64,000 nt of DNA from Nucisporomicrobium flavum (GCF_016464385.1 NZ_JADMLH010000019.1:1-64000); one strand, 5' to 3'; shown: positions 16,963 through 28,526, numbered from the stretch's first letter. The notes: a model not told the origin generated them from the letters alone. Numbers and translations are program-made.

Positions 16963-18390
16963 TCAGGGCCGCGGCGGGGCGGTCGTTCCGAACAACCAGG
17001 CCTCGAAGAAGTCGCCCAGGTCCTTGCCCGCGGCCGCCTCGGCGTCGCTGATGAAGGCGACCGTGGTCGCGTTGCCGTCGCTGTGGGACTGGGGCCAGGA
17101 CCGCAGCAGCTTGAAGAACGCGGCGTCGCCGATCGTCGTGCGGAGGGCGTGCACAGTCATGGCGCCGCGCTGGTAGACGGCTTCGCCGAAGAGGCGCTCG
17201 GGGCCCGGGTCGCCGGTCGGGACCTTCCAGTCGAAGCCCTGGTAGACGCGGTCGAACGCCTGCTGGGCGGTCTGTTCGCCCTCGTGCTCCTGCCAGAGCC
17301 ATTCGGCGTACGTGGCGAAGCCCTCGTTGAGCCAGATGTCCTGCCAGCGGTCGAGGCTGACGCTGTCGCCGTACCACTGGTGGGCCAGTTCGTGGGCGAC
17401 GACCGTGGCGTTGGGCCGGGTGCGGAAGAAGACGTTGCCGTAGACCGGCCGTGACTGGGTCTCCAGCGCGTAGCCGACCCGGTTGTCGTCGATGACCACC
17501 CCGCCGTACGCGTCGAACGGGTACGGGCCGAACTGGGTGGCGAGGAAGTCGGCGACCTCCGTGGTGCGAGCCATGGCCTTGGCCGCCGGGCCGTCCGCGG
17601 GCAGGGACTCGGGGATGGCCGTCACGACCGGTTTGCCGTCGTGGGTGGAGGTCTGCACCCTGTACTGGCCGATGACGACCGTGGCGAGGTAGCTGGCCAT
17701 CGGCTTCGACTCGGTCCACGTCCAGGTGGTCCAGCCGTCGGCGGTGGTGCGCCGGCCGGGCACGCCGTTGCCGATCGCCTCGACGCCCTCGGGCACGGTC
17801 ATGGCCAGCGCGAACGTCGCCTTGTCGGAGGGGTGGTCGTTCACGGGGAACCAGGTGCTGGCCGACTCCGGCTGGCCCAGGGCGAACCCGCCGTCGGCCG
17901 TACGCAGCCAGCCGCCCACGCCGAGCGCCTCGTTGCTGAGCGGCTCGGGCTCGCCGCCGTACTCGACGACGACGGTGAACCGCTGCCCGCCGACGATGCC
18001 GGCCGCCGGGGTCACGATCAGTTCGTTCTTCTCCGCCTTCGCGGTGGCGGGCCGCCCGTCGATCGTCACCTTGCCGACGGTGAGGCCGGCGAGGTCGAGG
18101 TGGAAGCTGGAGAGGTCCTGCGTCGCCCCGGCCGTGATCGTGGCGGTGCCCTCGAGCCGCCCCTTGGCGGGGTCGTAGCGCAGCTTCAGGTCGTATCCCA
18201 CGACGTCATAGCCGCCGTTGCCGTACGTCGGGAAGTAGGGATCCCCGGCCCCCTCGGCCCCCGGCGCAAAACTCGGCGCGACAGACGGCGACGCGGAGGC
18301 GGCCGGCTGGGGATCATCATCGCCCGTGCAGCCGGCCACGGCGACCAGCACGGCGACGACCACCGCCGCGATCCGAACCCGCATGCCCAT
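16963..18390 (-). CDS. M1-family zinc metallopeptidase, lipoprotein
   Basis: This 475-residue surface-anchored aminopeptidase-like enzyme has a lipoprotein signal with lipobox VAGC (Cys about residue 20) and an acidic/Pro linker. The M1 catalytic domain has the zinc motif HELAHQWYGD with the third ligand Glu in WLNEGFATYAE, 18 residues on. The usual GxMEN exopeptidase motif is replaced by VGYALETQSRP, as in many actinobacterial relatives. The protein is shorter than full M1 aminopeptidases, lacking the large C-terminal helical domain. It probably trims peptides outside the membrane. It is monocistronic as far as can be seen. Confidence 0.93.
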   Translation of the reverse strand: MGMRVRIAAVVVAVLVAVAGCTGDDDPQPAASASPSVAPSFAPGAEGAGDPYFPTYGNGGYDVVGYDLKLRYDPAKGRLEGTATITAGATQDLSSFHLDLAGLTVGKVTIDGRPATAKAEKNELIVTPAAGIVGGQRFTVVVEYGGEPEPLSNEALGVGGWLRTADGGFALGQPESASTWFPVNDHPSDKATFALAMTVPEGVEAIGNGVPGRRTTADGWTTWTWTESKPMASYLATVVIGQYRVQTSTHDGKPVVTAIPESLPADGPAAKAMARTTEVADFLATQFGPYPFDAYGGVVIDDNRVGYALETQSRPVYGNVFFRTRPNATVVAHELAHQWYGDSVSLDRWQDIWLNEGFATYAEWLWQEHEGEQTAQQAFDRVYQGFDWKVPTGDPGPERLFGEAVYQRGAMTVHALRTTIGDAAFFKLLRSWPQSHSDGNATTVAFISDAEAAAGKDLGDFFEAWLFGTTAPPRP

Positions 18391-18443
18391 TCCCCCATCG
18401 CCTGGACTGCGACTCTACGTCCGCGCCGGGCCCAGGCCGCCGG

Positions 18444-18452
18444 TTATCCACA
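18444..18452 (+). promoter_or_regulatory. Single TTATCCACA DnaA-box-like site
   Basis: A perfect match to the classical DnaA 9-mer TTATCCACA lies in the 197-nt gap between guaB3 and the M1 peptidase gene. The same gap carries a short GATCAA-type direct repeat next to the guaB3 stop. Function is unproven. Confidence 0.35.
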
Positions 18453-18587
18453 GGGCGGGGTTTGCCCACTTACGCACAATGAAGGCCGAGGGCCAGCGGA
18501 TGCTGGGCCCCCGGCCGGCCTCGGCGGGAGCGACGATCTGCGCCACCCACCGAGCTACGACATGGAGCTCTTGACCTTGATCTTGAT

Positions 18588-19706
18588 CTACCGGTCGAGA
18601 ACGAGCGACACCTTCTGGAACTCCTTGACGTCGCTGTAGCCGCACTTGGCCATCGCGCGCTTGAGGCCGCCGAAGAGGTTGAGCTGGCCGTCCGGGCGGT
18701 CCGCGGGGCCGTAGAGGATCTCCTCGAGGGTGCCGTCCGGCTCGCCCGCGATGCAGAAGCCGCCGCGGGGCAGGCTCGGGTGGCTGGCGGCCGAGTGCCA
18801 CCAGGCGCCGCCGGCCGGGGCGCCCTCGGCGAGGGACAGCGGCTCGCCCAGCATGACCGCGTCGGCGCCGCAGCCGATCGCCTTGGCGATGTCGCCGGAG
18901 GTCTGGATGCCGCCGTCTGCGATGAGGTGCACGTAGCGGCCGCCGGTCTCGTCGAGGTAGTCCCGGCGGGCCGCCGCCGCATCGGCGATCGCGGTCGCCA
19001 TCGGTACGCGGATGCCGAGAACCGTGTCCGTTGTGGACCACTCGTCGGCGCCGATGCCGACGATGACGCCGGCCGCCCCCGTGCGCATGAGGTGCAGCGC
19101 GGTCTTGTAGTCGGTGCAGCCGCCGACGATGACCGGCAGGTCGAGGTCGGCGATGAACTCCTTGAGGTTCAGCGGCTCGTCCGTGGTGGAGACGTGCTCG
19201 GCGCTGACCAGCGTGCCCTGGATGACGAGCAGGTCGACGCCCGCGTCGAGGATCACCGGGGCGAGCGCGAGGGTGTGCTGCGGCGAGACGCGGACGGCGA
19301 CCGTGACGCCGCCCTCGCGGATCGCGCGGACCCGCTCGGCGATCAGTTCCGGCCGGATCGGCTCGGCGTAGACCTCCTGGAGGCGCTTCGTGGCGTCGGC
19401 CTCCTCGTCGAGCGAGGCCAGCTCCTCAAGGATCTTGGTGGGGTCCTCGTAGCGCGTCCAGAGCCCCTCGGCGTTGAGCACGCCCAGGCCGCCGAGGCGG
19501 CCCAGGGCGATCGCCGAGGCGGGGCTCATGGTCGCGTCCGACGGGTGCGCGACGCAGGGAATCCTGAACGGGTACGCGTCCACCTTCCAGTCCGTGGACA
19601 CGTCGTCCACGTCCCGGGTACGGCGGCTCGGGACGATCGCGATGTCGTCCAGGTGGTACCCGCGCTGGGCCGTCTTGCCCAGACCGATCTCCACAACGTC
19701 ACGCAT
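18588..19706 (-). CDS. guaB3: GuaB3 family IMP dehydrogenase-related protein
   Basis: This 372-residue IMPDH-fold protein lacks the CBS pair found in GuaB. It retains the phosphate-binding [28 protein letters not shown] region. At the place where GuaB has the catalytic Cys loop (GPGAICTTR) it reads GIGADEWSTTD, without Cys, so ordinary IMP oxidation is doubtful. It lies 12 nt after guaB on the same strand and is almost certainly cotranscribed, the order seen in mycobacteria and Streptomyces. The start has AGGGGC upstream. The exact reaction remains open. Confidence 0.95.
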   Translation of the reverse strand: MRDVVEIGLGKTAQRGYHLDDIAIVPSRRTRDVDDVSTDWKVDAYPFRIPCVAHPSDATMSPASAIALGRLGGLGVLNAEGLWTRYEDPTKILEELASLDEEADATKRLQEVYAEPIRPELIAERVRAIREGGVTVAVRVSPQHTLALAPVILDAGVDLLVIQGTLVSAEHVSTTDEPLNLKEFIADLDLPVIVGGCTDYKTALHLMRTGAAGVIVGIGADEWSTTDTVLGIRVPMATAIADAAAARRDYLDETGGRYVHLIADGGIQTSGDIAKAIGCGADAVMLGEPLSLAEGAPAGGAWWHSAASHPSLPRGGFCIAGEPDGTLEEILYGPADRPDGQLNLFGGLKRAMAKCGYSDVKEFQKVSLVLDR

Positions 19707-19718
19707 GATTCAAGCCCC

Positions 19719-21209
<1,491 letters not shown>

Positions 21210-21326
21210 TCATCCCTAGAGAAGAGGCGGAGTGTTACATCCTACTCATCGGCCAGGGCGTGCCCGAGGGGGCGGACAGCACGTGCGGGCCAGCACACAG
21301 TGCCGCTTGATGGGTACGGTAGACGC

Positions 21327-21740
21327 GTGCAAGAAGAGCCGATCGACCCGTTCAACGGTGACCCCGCCGACCCGGCCGCGGGACTCGACGACCTCACGGA
21401 GGACGCCGAGCAGGATCCGCTGACCGAGGCCGAGCGGCAGGACGTCCTCGAGGACCTGTCCGACCTGGAGATCTACCAGGCCTTGCTGAGCCCCACGGGG
21501 ATCCGCGGGCTGGTCATAGAGTGCGAGGACTGCCACGAGCCGCACTACTTCGACTGGGATCTGCTGCGGGGCAACCTGCGGCATCTGCTGTCGAACGGCC
21601 GGCCGAGGGTGCACGAGCCGGCGTTCGACCCGGACCCCGACCACTACGTCACGTGGGAGTACGCCCGCGGGTATGCGGACGGTGTGCACGACACGCTGAC
21701 GGAGGGTACGGACGACGACGCGTCGTCATCGTCGTCCTGA
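21327..21740 (+). CDS. DUF5319 family protein
   Basis: This 137-residue acidic cytosolic protein starts at a GTG. It has an N-terminal Asp/Glu-rich half (DPFNGDPADPAAGLDDLTED) and a conserved core with the cysteine pair in VIECEDCHEPHYFDWD, which could bind a metal. It ends in an acidic and polyserine tail. The family is found next to guaB across actinobacteria (Rv3412 in M. tuberculosis holds this position). The function is unknown. The much longer open frame reading through from upstream is a shadow of guaB and guaB3. Confidence 0.88.
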   Translation: MQEEPIDPFNGDPADPAAGLDDLTEDAEQDPLTEAERQDVLEDLSDLEIYQALLSPTGIRGLVIECEDCHEPHYFDWDLLRGNLRHLLSNGRPRVHEPAFDPDPDHYVTWEYARGYADGVHDTLTEGTDDDASSSSS

Positions 21741-21840
21741 CAGTCGTCGTACAGCTCACGGGCCGCCCCTGGAGGGCGGCCCGTTCGCTTCGAAGGGCTC
21801 GGCTGACGCCGGTCACGACCCACCCCGGCCGTGACAGGGG

Positions 21841-22686
21841 TCAGGCGACGAGACCGGCGCGGAAGCCCGCGGCCACCGCGTGCGCCCGGTCGCGGGCGCC
21901 CAGCTTGCGGAAGAGCCGGCGGGCGTGGGTCTTGACCGTGTCCTCGGACACGAACAGTTCCCGCCCGATCTCCGCGTTGCTCTTGCCGTCGGCCATGCCG
22001 CGCAGCACCTGCAGCTCCCGCTCGGTGAGGGTCAGGCGCCGACCGGCCGGAGCGGCCTCGCCGACCCGGCCGTCGTTGCCGGGCCACACCAGCGGCCGGC
22101 CCGTGACCGGGTCGATGTCGGGCCCGTCGCCACGCTGGGCGGGAACCATCGGGGAGTTCGGCAGCATCGCCGGGATACCCGCGGCGTTCGGGGTTCCGGC
22201 CATCGCCAGGCCGTCACGGTGCAGGCCACGCGCGGCGGCCGAGTTGTTGTTGCGCCCCGCCTGACCGACCGCGGCCGGCTGGGCGTTCGCTCCGTTGATC
22301 GGCATGCCCTGGGGGCGTACCGGGAGCAGCAGGAGCAGCAGTGCCTTGGCGACGACACTGACCAGGTCGTGCTCGACGCCGCGGATGACGCCGCGGGCGC
22401 CGGCGGCGACCGTGGCGGCGGCGACCCGGGGGTCTTCCGCGCCGAAGAGGACGACCTGCGCCTGCGGGGCGCGGGCGAGGACGCGCCGGGTGAAACCGAC
22501 GCTGTCGGGACGGGTCACGGCGGTGTCGGCCAGAACGACCTCGGCCGGCCGCTCAGCCAGACGGATCATGGCCTCGGTCTCGCTGACCGCTGTCCGCACG
22601 ACACCGGTCATCCCGAGCCGGGCCGCGGTCGACGCGACGGTCTGGGCCGCCAGTGGGGTACGGACGCACACGAGGACGGTACGCAC
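21841..22686 (-). CDS. BldM-like regulator with degenerate receiver domain
   Basis: This 281-residue LuxR-type regulator starts at a GTG 6 nt after AAGGAGG. Its C-terminal DNA-binding domain (residues about 217-281, LTERELQVLRGMADGKSNAE and SEDTVKTHARRLF) is nearly identical to what I recall of Streptomyces BldM, and its place between guaB/DUF5319 and a whiB gene matches the bldM locus. The receiver has lost the acidic pair (V8-R9 instead of DD) and the conserved Lys; D54 remains. An approximately 95-residue Asn/Pro/Gly/Ala-rich linker (121-215) separates the domains. It probably acts without phosphorylation, as reported for BldM. Orthology is inferred. Confidence 0.88.
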   Translation of the reverse strand: MRTVLVCVRTPLAAQTVASTAARLGMTGVVRTAVSETEAMIRLAERPAEVVLADTAVTRPDSVGFTRRVLARAPQAQVVLFGAEDPRVAAATVAAGARGVIRGVEHDLVSVVAKALLLLLLPVRPQGMPINGANAQPAAVGQAGRNNNSAAARGLHRDGLAMAGTPNAAGIPAMLPNSPMVPAQRGDGPDIDPVTGRPLVWPGNDGRVGEAAPAGRRLTLTERELQVLRGMADGKSNAEIGRELFVSEDTVKTHARRLFRKLGARDRAHAVAAGFRAGLVA

Positions 22687-22916
22687 AGTGATCCTCCTTC
22701 TCTCTCAGAGGAGATCACGCGAGGGCCGCAGCATTACGCGCTTTAGATGGAAAAAATGGGAAACATCGGAACGGTTTTCGGCACCGGTGAGATACGGCCG
22801 ACGAAGACATCGACAACTCGTGTGTGATCCGGCGTTCGCCGGGGTACACGGGCGACAGGCCTGAGCCAGGCCCCTCATGAGAACACTCCGCGGTGCCGCG
22901 CGGGAGGAGGGTGTTG
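22687..22916. promoter_or_regulatory. Shared promoter region of the bldM-like and whiB genes
   Basis: The 230-nt divergent gap includes an AT-rich patch near 22738-22775 (TTTAGATGGAAAAAATGGGA) in otherwise GC-rich DNA. No clear -35/-10 pair for the housekeeping sigma factor stands out on either strand. Both developmental-type genes must be controlled from here. Confidence 0.5.
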
Positions 22917-23306
22917 ATGTCGAACGTTCGCAGACTGCCCGGGCCCATCGCCGACCTTTGGGATTGGCAGCGACTCGGCCTGTGCAGAGGGCGGGACAGC
23001 GCTCAGTTCTTCCACCCCGACGGCGAGCGCGGATCGTCCCGCAACCGCCGCGAGGCGAAGGCCAAGGCGATGTGCGGCGCCTGCCCGGTCCGGGCCGAAT
23101 GCGCCGCCCATGCTCTGGCGGTCCGTGAGCCGTACGGCGTCTGGGGAGGCTTCAGCGAAGCGGAGCGGCTGCGGCTGCTCGCAGTCGGCTGGGAGGACCT
23201 TGCCGATCGCCATCACGGACGGGTCGACCTTGCCCGGCTCGAGGCCCGCCTCGGCCGGCCCCACAAGTCCACGGTGCCGGCACAGCGGCAGGCACCGGCA
23301 GCCTGA
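22917..23306 (+). CDS. WhiB-family iron-sulfur transcription factor
   Basis: This 129-residue WhiB-like protein starts at the ATG 22917 with GGGAGGAGG just upstream; an upstream in-frame ATG at 22893 lacks this. Four cysteines for a [4Fe-4S] cluster are present: one in LGLCRG, then CGACPVRAEC (C-x2-C-x5-C). The turn GVWGGFSE and a basic C-terminal tail for DNA or sigma-factor contact follow. It lies divergent from the BldM-like gene; in M. tuberculosis whiB3 holds the related position between guaB2 and groEL1. Assignment to a particular Wbl subfamily is not certain. Confidence 0.94.
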   Translation: MSNVRRLPGPIADLWDWQRLGLCRGRDSAQFFHPDGERGSSRNRREAKAKAMCGACPVRAECAAHALAVREPYGVWGGFSEAERLRLLAVGWEDLADRHHGRVDLARLEARLGRPHKSTVPAQRQAPAA

Positions 23307-23341
23307 CGCCGCCACAGACGCGGCACGACAACACACCTGAC

Positions 23342-23369
23342 GGCGCGGCCTCCTGCGGGAAGCCGCGCC
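23342..23369 (+). terminator. Terminator after whiB
   Basis: GGCGCGGC pairs perfectly with GCCGCGCC across a 12-nt loop, 35 nt after the whiB stop. There is no strong T-run, which is common in high-GC actinobacteria. Confidence 0.6.
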
Positions 23370-23885
23370 GGCGTCGTCGGCGGCTTGTCAGTCGCATCGG
23401 TGAACATGCAAGCCACCGTATGAGCGAACTTGCCCTTGACGTCGGACGAAGAGTGCGTCTTCCGCGTGACACGATTCCACCGCCCGGGGACCGTGGTCAT
23501 AGCCGCCCGCGGATGCCATCCCGCGTTTGCCGGACAGCCGCGGTGGTGCCGGTCGGCCGGTTCGGATCCCTCTTCGTGACCTGCGCGGCCGTTGGCTCGA
23601 GACGGTACGACCGCAGCATGCGGCGGGCGTCGAGGGTCGGTGAGCGGCTGACGGCGGGTCAGGCGGGAAGCTGGACGAAAGCAGTCAGCTAGCACAGGGT
23701 TACGGAACGCGCAAGCCGCACGGCGCGGACATCGTGACGGGGTCGGGGTGGGTTGCGCTGTGCGGAAGGGCTGTCACGGCCCTGTTGGGGGGCGGGCGCG
23801 GCTCGCGGGCCGGCCGACGGGCAGGGCTTTCGCCGGAAGTCGCGCGCGGCGCGGGGCGAGCGCGCGGGGCGGGCGAGCGCGCGCC

Positions 23886-23957
23886 ACGGGGCAAGCGCGC
23901 GGCGCGGGGCAAGCGCGCGCCACGGGGCAAGCGCGCGCCACGGGGCAAGCGCGCGGC
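23886..23957. repeat. Four 18-nt tandem repeats
   Basis: Four units of the form (A/G)CGGGGCAAGCGCGCG(C/G)C occupy 23886-23903, 23904-23921, 23922-23939 and 23940-23957. They differ only at the first base and near the last two. Diverged copies extend on both sides. Confidence 0.88.
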
Positions 23958-24293
23958 GCGAGCGGCGCGTGCGCGGCAAGCGGCGCGTGCGGCGCAGGCA
24001 CGGCGAAGCGCAAGCGGCCCGTGCGGCGCAGGCAGCGAGCAGCGCCAGTGCGGCGCAATCGGCGAGCGGCGCCAGCAGTCGGCGCGGCGCCAGCTAAGAG
24101 GCGGCGCAGGCGGCAAGCGCGGCGGAAACGGCAAGCGCGGCCCACGCCAAGGCGCGGCCCAAGCGGCGAGCGCGCCGCACGCAGCAGACGCCGCCGGAAC
24201 CGGTCGAGGGTGGCAGGCTCAGCGCCGCTGGCCGGACACGTTCATCGGCTAGATCGGTGCGCGGCCGAACGCGAGCGCCCGGCGCCGAGGGGG

Positions 24294-24413
24294 CGGCGCG
24301 ACCACGGCAGGCGCGAAAGCACCCGTGCGAGCACGGCAGCCGCTAAAGCAGCCCGTGCGAGCACGGCAGCCGCTAAAGCAGCCCGTGCGAGCACGGCGGG
24401 CGGGAAGGCGTCC
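24294..24413. repeat. 30-nt tandem repeats upstream of the oxidoreductase end
   Basis: Two identical 30-nt units (24324-24353 and 24354-24383, beginning CGTGCGAGCACGGCAGCCGC) are flanked by a diverged copy on each side. Open frames across the array read as 10-residue Ala-rich repeats in several frames. I treat these as by-products of the 30-nt period. Confidence 0.85.
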
Positions 24414-24488
24414 CGCGCGAGCCCCCAGCGCGCGGCCGCTCGGCCGGCAGGCCCCACCACCGGCGACGGCCGGGAGGGAGGGCGGTGG

Positions 24489-26063
24489 TCAGTCGATGGA
24501 GATGCGGATCGAGTGCCAGCCTGTGGCGCCGTTCGGGGGTGGCGGGGCCGGGGTGCTGGGCTGGGTCTCGCCCTCGCTGTCGGTGGCCCGGACCTGGATG
24601 GTGTGGTCGCCCGGCGTGGCCTGCCATTCGTACGACCACTGGACCCACGTGTCGGCGGAGACAGCTGGTGCGAGCTTGGCCTTCTGCCACGGGTTCGCGT
24701 CGACCTGGATCTCGACGCGGGTGATGCCGCGGTGCTGGGCCCACGCGACGCCGCCGATCATCACGGGGCCCTGTTTGCGCTTGGCGCCGTTGCGGGGCGT
24801 GTCGATGCGGGACTCGGTCTTGATGGGACCCAGGGCCGACCAGCCGCGTGGGACCCAGTAGGCGTCGAAGTCGGCGAAGCGGGTCAGCTCGATCTCCGTG
24901 ATCCATTTGCAGGCGGAGACGTAGCCGTACAGGCCGGGGACCACCATGCGGACCGGGAAGCCGTGGCCGACCGGGAGGGGTTCGCCGTTCATGCCGATCG
25001 CGAGCAGCGCGTCGCGGCCGTCGCGGAGGACGGAGGTGGGCGTGCCGCAGGTCCAGCCGTCGGCCGAGCGGGACACCGTCTGGTCGGCGTCGGGCAGGGG
25101 CTGGGCTTCCTCCAGCAGGTCCTTGACGGGGACGCCGAGCCACAACGCGTTTCCTATGAGGTCGCCGCCGACCTCGTTGGAGACGCAGGCGAGCGTGACG
25201 TAGCGGGACACCATGGGCCGCTGCAGCAGCTGCTCCCACGTCAGCGTGATGGGGTTGCGAACCATGCCGTGGATGCGCAGTTCCCACGTCGACGGGTCGA
25301 TCTGCGGCGGGTACAGCGCGGTGTCGATGCGGTAGAAGTCCTTGTTCGAGGTCACGTACGCGGTGACGCCCGGGACCTGGGCACCCGCCGGAACCGTCGG
25401 TGCGGTCGCCACGGGCGGGGGTAGCACGACGGCGTTGCGGGCGGCGGTGACCGCGCGCCGGGACGTGAGGAAGCGGCCGCCGACGCCGCCCACCACCGCG
25501 ATGCCCGCCGTGACGCCGAGGCCGATGAGGAAGCGGCGGCGGCTGTCGTCCGGGAACGGGGTGGAGGGACGGGTCTCCGCGATGGCGCCGCCCTCGCCGC
25601 CGACCGTCACGAGCGAGCGGGTCTCGGCCGGGGAGGCCGCGACGGCGAGCGTGACCAGGTAACGCAGCGCCACCATCGCGGCGACGCCGGCCGCGATGGA
25701 CGGCAGGGCGGCGACGATCCCGGCGTCGTGGCGGGTCAGGGCCGCGGCCGTGCCGACGCCGGTGAACAGCACGACGCCGGCCAGGGCGAGGCTCCACGAC
25801 CGGAGCGCGACGACGCCGACCGCTGCGGCGTAGAGCGCGAGCAGGATCATCGTGCCGGCGATGAGGGCGGTCTTGTCGTGCGTGCCGAAGACCGCGATGG
25901 CGGCGTCCTTGACGGTGCCCGGCACGGTGTCGACGACCACGCCGCCGACCGCGAGCAGCGGCGAGGAGAGCGGCCCGGTGACGACGGCGACGATCTCCGC
26001 GATGCCGAGCGCAACCGCCGCGGCCGCGATCCCGGCCAGCCCGGCCCGAACGGAAAGCTTCAC
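24489..26063 (-). CDS. Membrane-anchored molybdopterin oxidoreductase (sulfite oxidase family)
   Basis: The 524-residue protein starts at a GTG. Residues about 1-150 contain four to five membrane helices, followed by a cytoplasmic-type linker and a further helix near 178-196 preceded by SRRRFL. The molybdenum-cofactor domain of the sulfite oxidase family (about 215-410) has the Mo-ligating Cys in LACVSNEVGG and the conserved GYVSACKWITEIELT. A C-terminal Ig-like dimerisation domain (about 415-524, GVAWAQHRGITRVEIQVD) completes it. No heme or cytochrome partner gene is adjacent. The substrate is unknown; protein methionine-sulfoxide or sulfite chemistry are possibilities from the family. Confidence 0.92.
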   Translation of the reverse strand: MKLSVRAGLAGIAAAAVALGIAEIVAVVTGPLSSPLLAVGGVVVDTVPGTVKDAAIAVFGTHDKTALIAGTMILLALYAAAVGVVALRSWSLALAGVVLFTGVGTAAALTRHDAGIVAALPSIAAGVAAMVALRYLVTLAVAASPAETRSLVTVGGEGGAIAETRPSTPFPDDSRRRFLIGLGVTAGIAVVGGVGGRFLTSRRAVTAARNAVVLPPPVATAPTVPAGAQVPGVTAYVTSNKDFYRIDTALYPPQIDPSTWELRIHGMVRNPITLTWEQLLQRPMVSRYVTLACVSNEVGGDLIGNALWLGVPVKDLLEEAQPLPDADQTVSRSADGWTCGTPTSVLRDGRDALLAIGMNGEPLPVGHGFPVRMVVPGLYGYVSACKWITEIELTRFADFDAYWVPRGWSALGPIKTESRIDTPRNGAKRKQGPVMIGGVAWAQHRGITRVEIQVDANPWQKAKLAPAVSADTWVQWSYEWQATPGDHTIQVRATDSEGETQPSTPAPPPPNGATGWHSIRISID

Positions 26064-26107
26064 GCCCCCAATCCTGCCCCGGCAGCGCGGGAACGCCTCT
26101 TACAAAG

Positions 26108-26719
26108 TCATGACGGTGGGGCCAGGGGCGGCAGCGCCGCCACGAGCGCGTCGAGCAGGGCCAGATCGCACCGCTCCGTCCGGGGCTCCGGCAGCTTCGG
26201 CACCCCCTCGACCGGCAGCTCCCAGATCACCCGTCCGGGCGACAAGCTCTCCAGCGCCGCGTACCACTGCTGCAGCGGCTCCCTCAGCTGCACGTGAGCG
26301 GCGAAATTGCGCCGGCGGCGGGTGTCGTCACCATCGCGACGGCGCTGCAGGGTGGCCGTGTCGGGCAGACCTACGAGTACGGCGTCAGCAAACCCCAGCC
26401 GCCCGGTCCGGAAGGCCTCCCGCGTGACGACGAGCTCGCGGTCGAAGCGGGACCGGGGTGCGAGCCCGAGCGCCGCCATCCCCCACGCGTAGTGCAGCTT
26501 CACAGGGTCGGTGTCGCAGTACGCGATCCCGTCGGCGCGTTCGTGCTCGAGTGCGGTCTCCCAGCGCTGGATGCCCGCCCGAACCCAGTGCCGGGCGAGC
26601 GCCATGGCGTCGACCGGTTCGCGGCCCGTCGGGGTGTGTTCGGGGACGTATCTGCCGACGTACCGGCGGCACCAGGAGGTCTTGCCGGCCGCGCTGGGCC
26701 CCTCCACGACGACGATCAT
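26108..26719 (-). CDS. P-loop nucleoside/nucleotide kinase-like protein
   Basis: This 203-residue cytosolic protein has a Walker A at the extreme N-terminus (VVVEGPSAAGKTSW), a thymidylate-kinase or AAA-type layout, and a lid-like basic stretch (RRRDGDDTRRRR) in the second half. The target is not identifiable. It lies 44 nt upstream of the oxidoreductase gene on the same strand, and the two may form an operon after the groEL terminator. Confidence 0.82.
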   Translation of the reverse strand: MIVVVEGPSAAGKTSWCRRYVGRYVPEHTPTGREPVDAMALARHWVRAGIQRWETALEHERADGIAYCDTDPVKLHYAWGMAALGLAPRSRFDRELVVTREAFRTGRLGFADAVLVGLPDTATLQRRRDGDDTRRRRNFAAHVQLREPLQQWYAALESLSPGRVIWELPVEGVPKLPEPRTERCDLALLDALVAALPPLAPPS

Positions 26720-26757
26720 CGGCGCACCTTTCCCCCGGAGCTTGCATCACACACGAG

Positions 26758-26787
26758 AAGGGCGCGCCGCGGAAGCGACGCGCCCTT
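26758..26787 (-). terminator. Terminator of the groESL operon
   Basis: AAGGGCGCG pairs with CGCGCCCTT across a 12-nt loop, 17 nt beyond the groEL stop. The outer AAG/CTT pairs give a short T-run at the 3-prime end on the minus strand. Confidence 0.8.
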
Positions 26788-26803
26788 GCCGGAACGGTAC
26801 GGA

Positions 26804-28465
<1,662 letters not shown>

Positions 28466-28526
28466 TCACGCACCACCGCCCTGACCCGAGGTGTGTCGGG
28501 CCAGGGCGGCAAGCACTGTCAGTAGG

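Larger units (their letters stand above)
23307..24488. other. 1.2-kb gene-free tract with minisatellites
   Basis: No coding sequence is supported between the whiB stop and the end of the oxidoreductase gene. The left third (23371-23700) is mixed sequence without a recognisable gene. From about 23800 to 24440 the DNA is dominated by CG/GC-rich imperfect repeats, with an 18-nt array at 23886-23957 and a 30-nt array at about 24294-24413. In relatives this interval can hold a sigma-D gene; none is present here. Confidence 0.7.

Noticed and set aside
22687-22760. WhiG/FliA-type promoter (TAAA-N15-GCC) upstream of the bldM-like gene
   Set aside because: The minus strand reads TAAA, 15 nt, then GCCCTCGC. 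Only the first three bases of the -10 consensus GCCGATAA match, which is too weak to claim.
23420-23692. 90-residue rightward open frame after whiB
   Set aside because: No recognisable domain, no ribosome site and no conserved neighbour relation; left as noncoding.
24242-24460. Small protein of repeated 10-residue Ala/Leu units
   Set aside because: It is produced by the 30-nt minisatellite, is open in several frames on both strands, and has no ribosome site.
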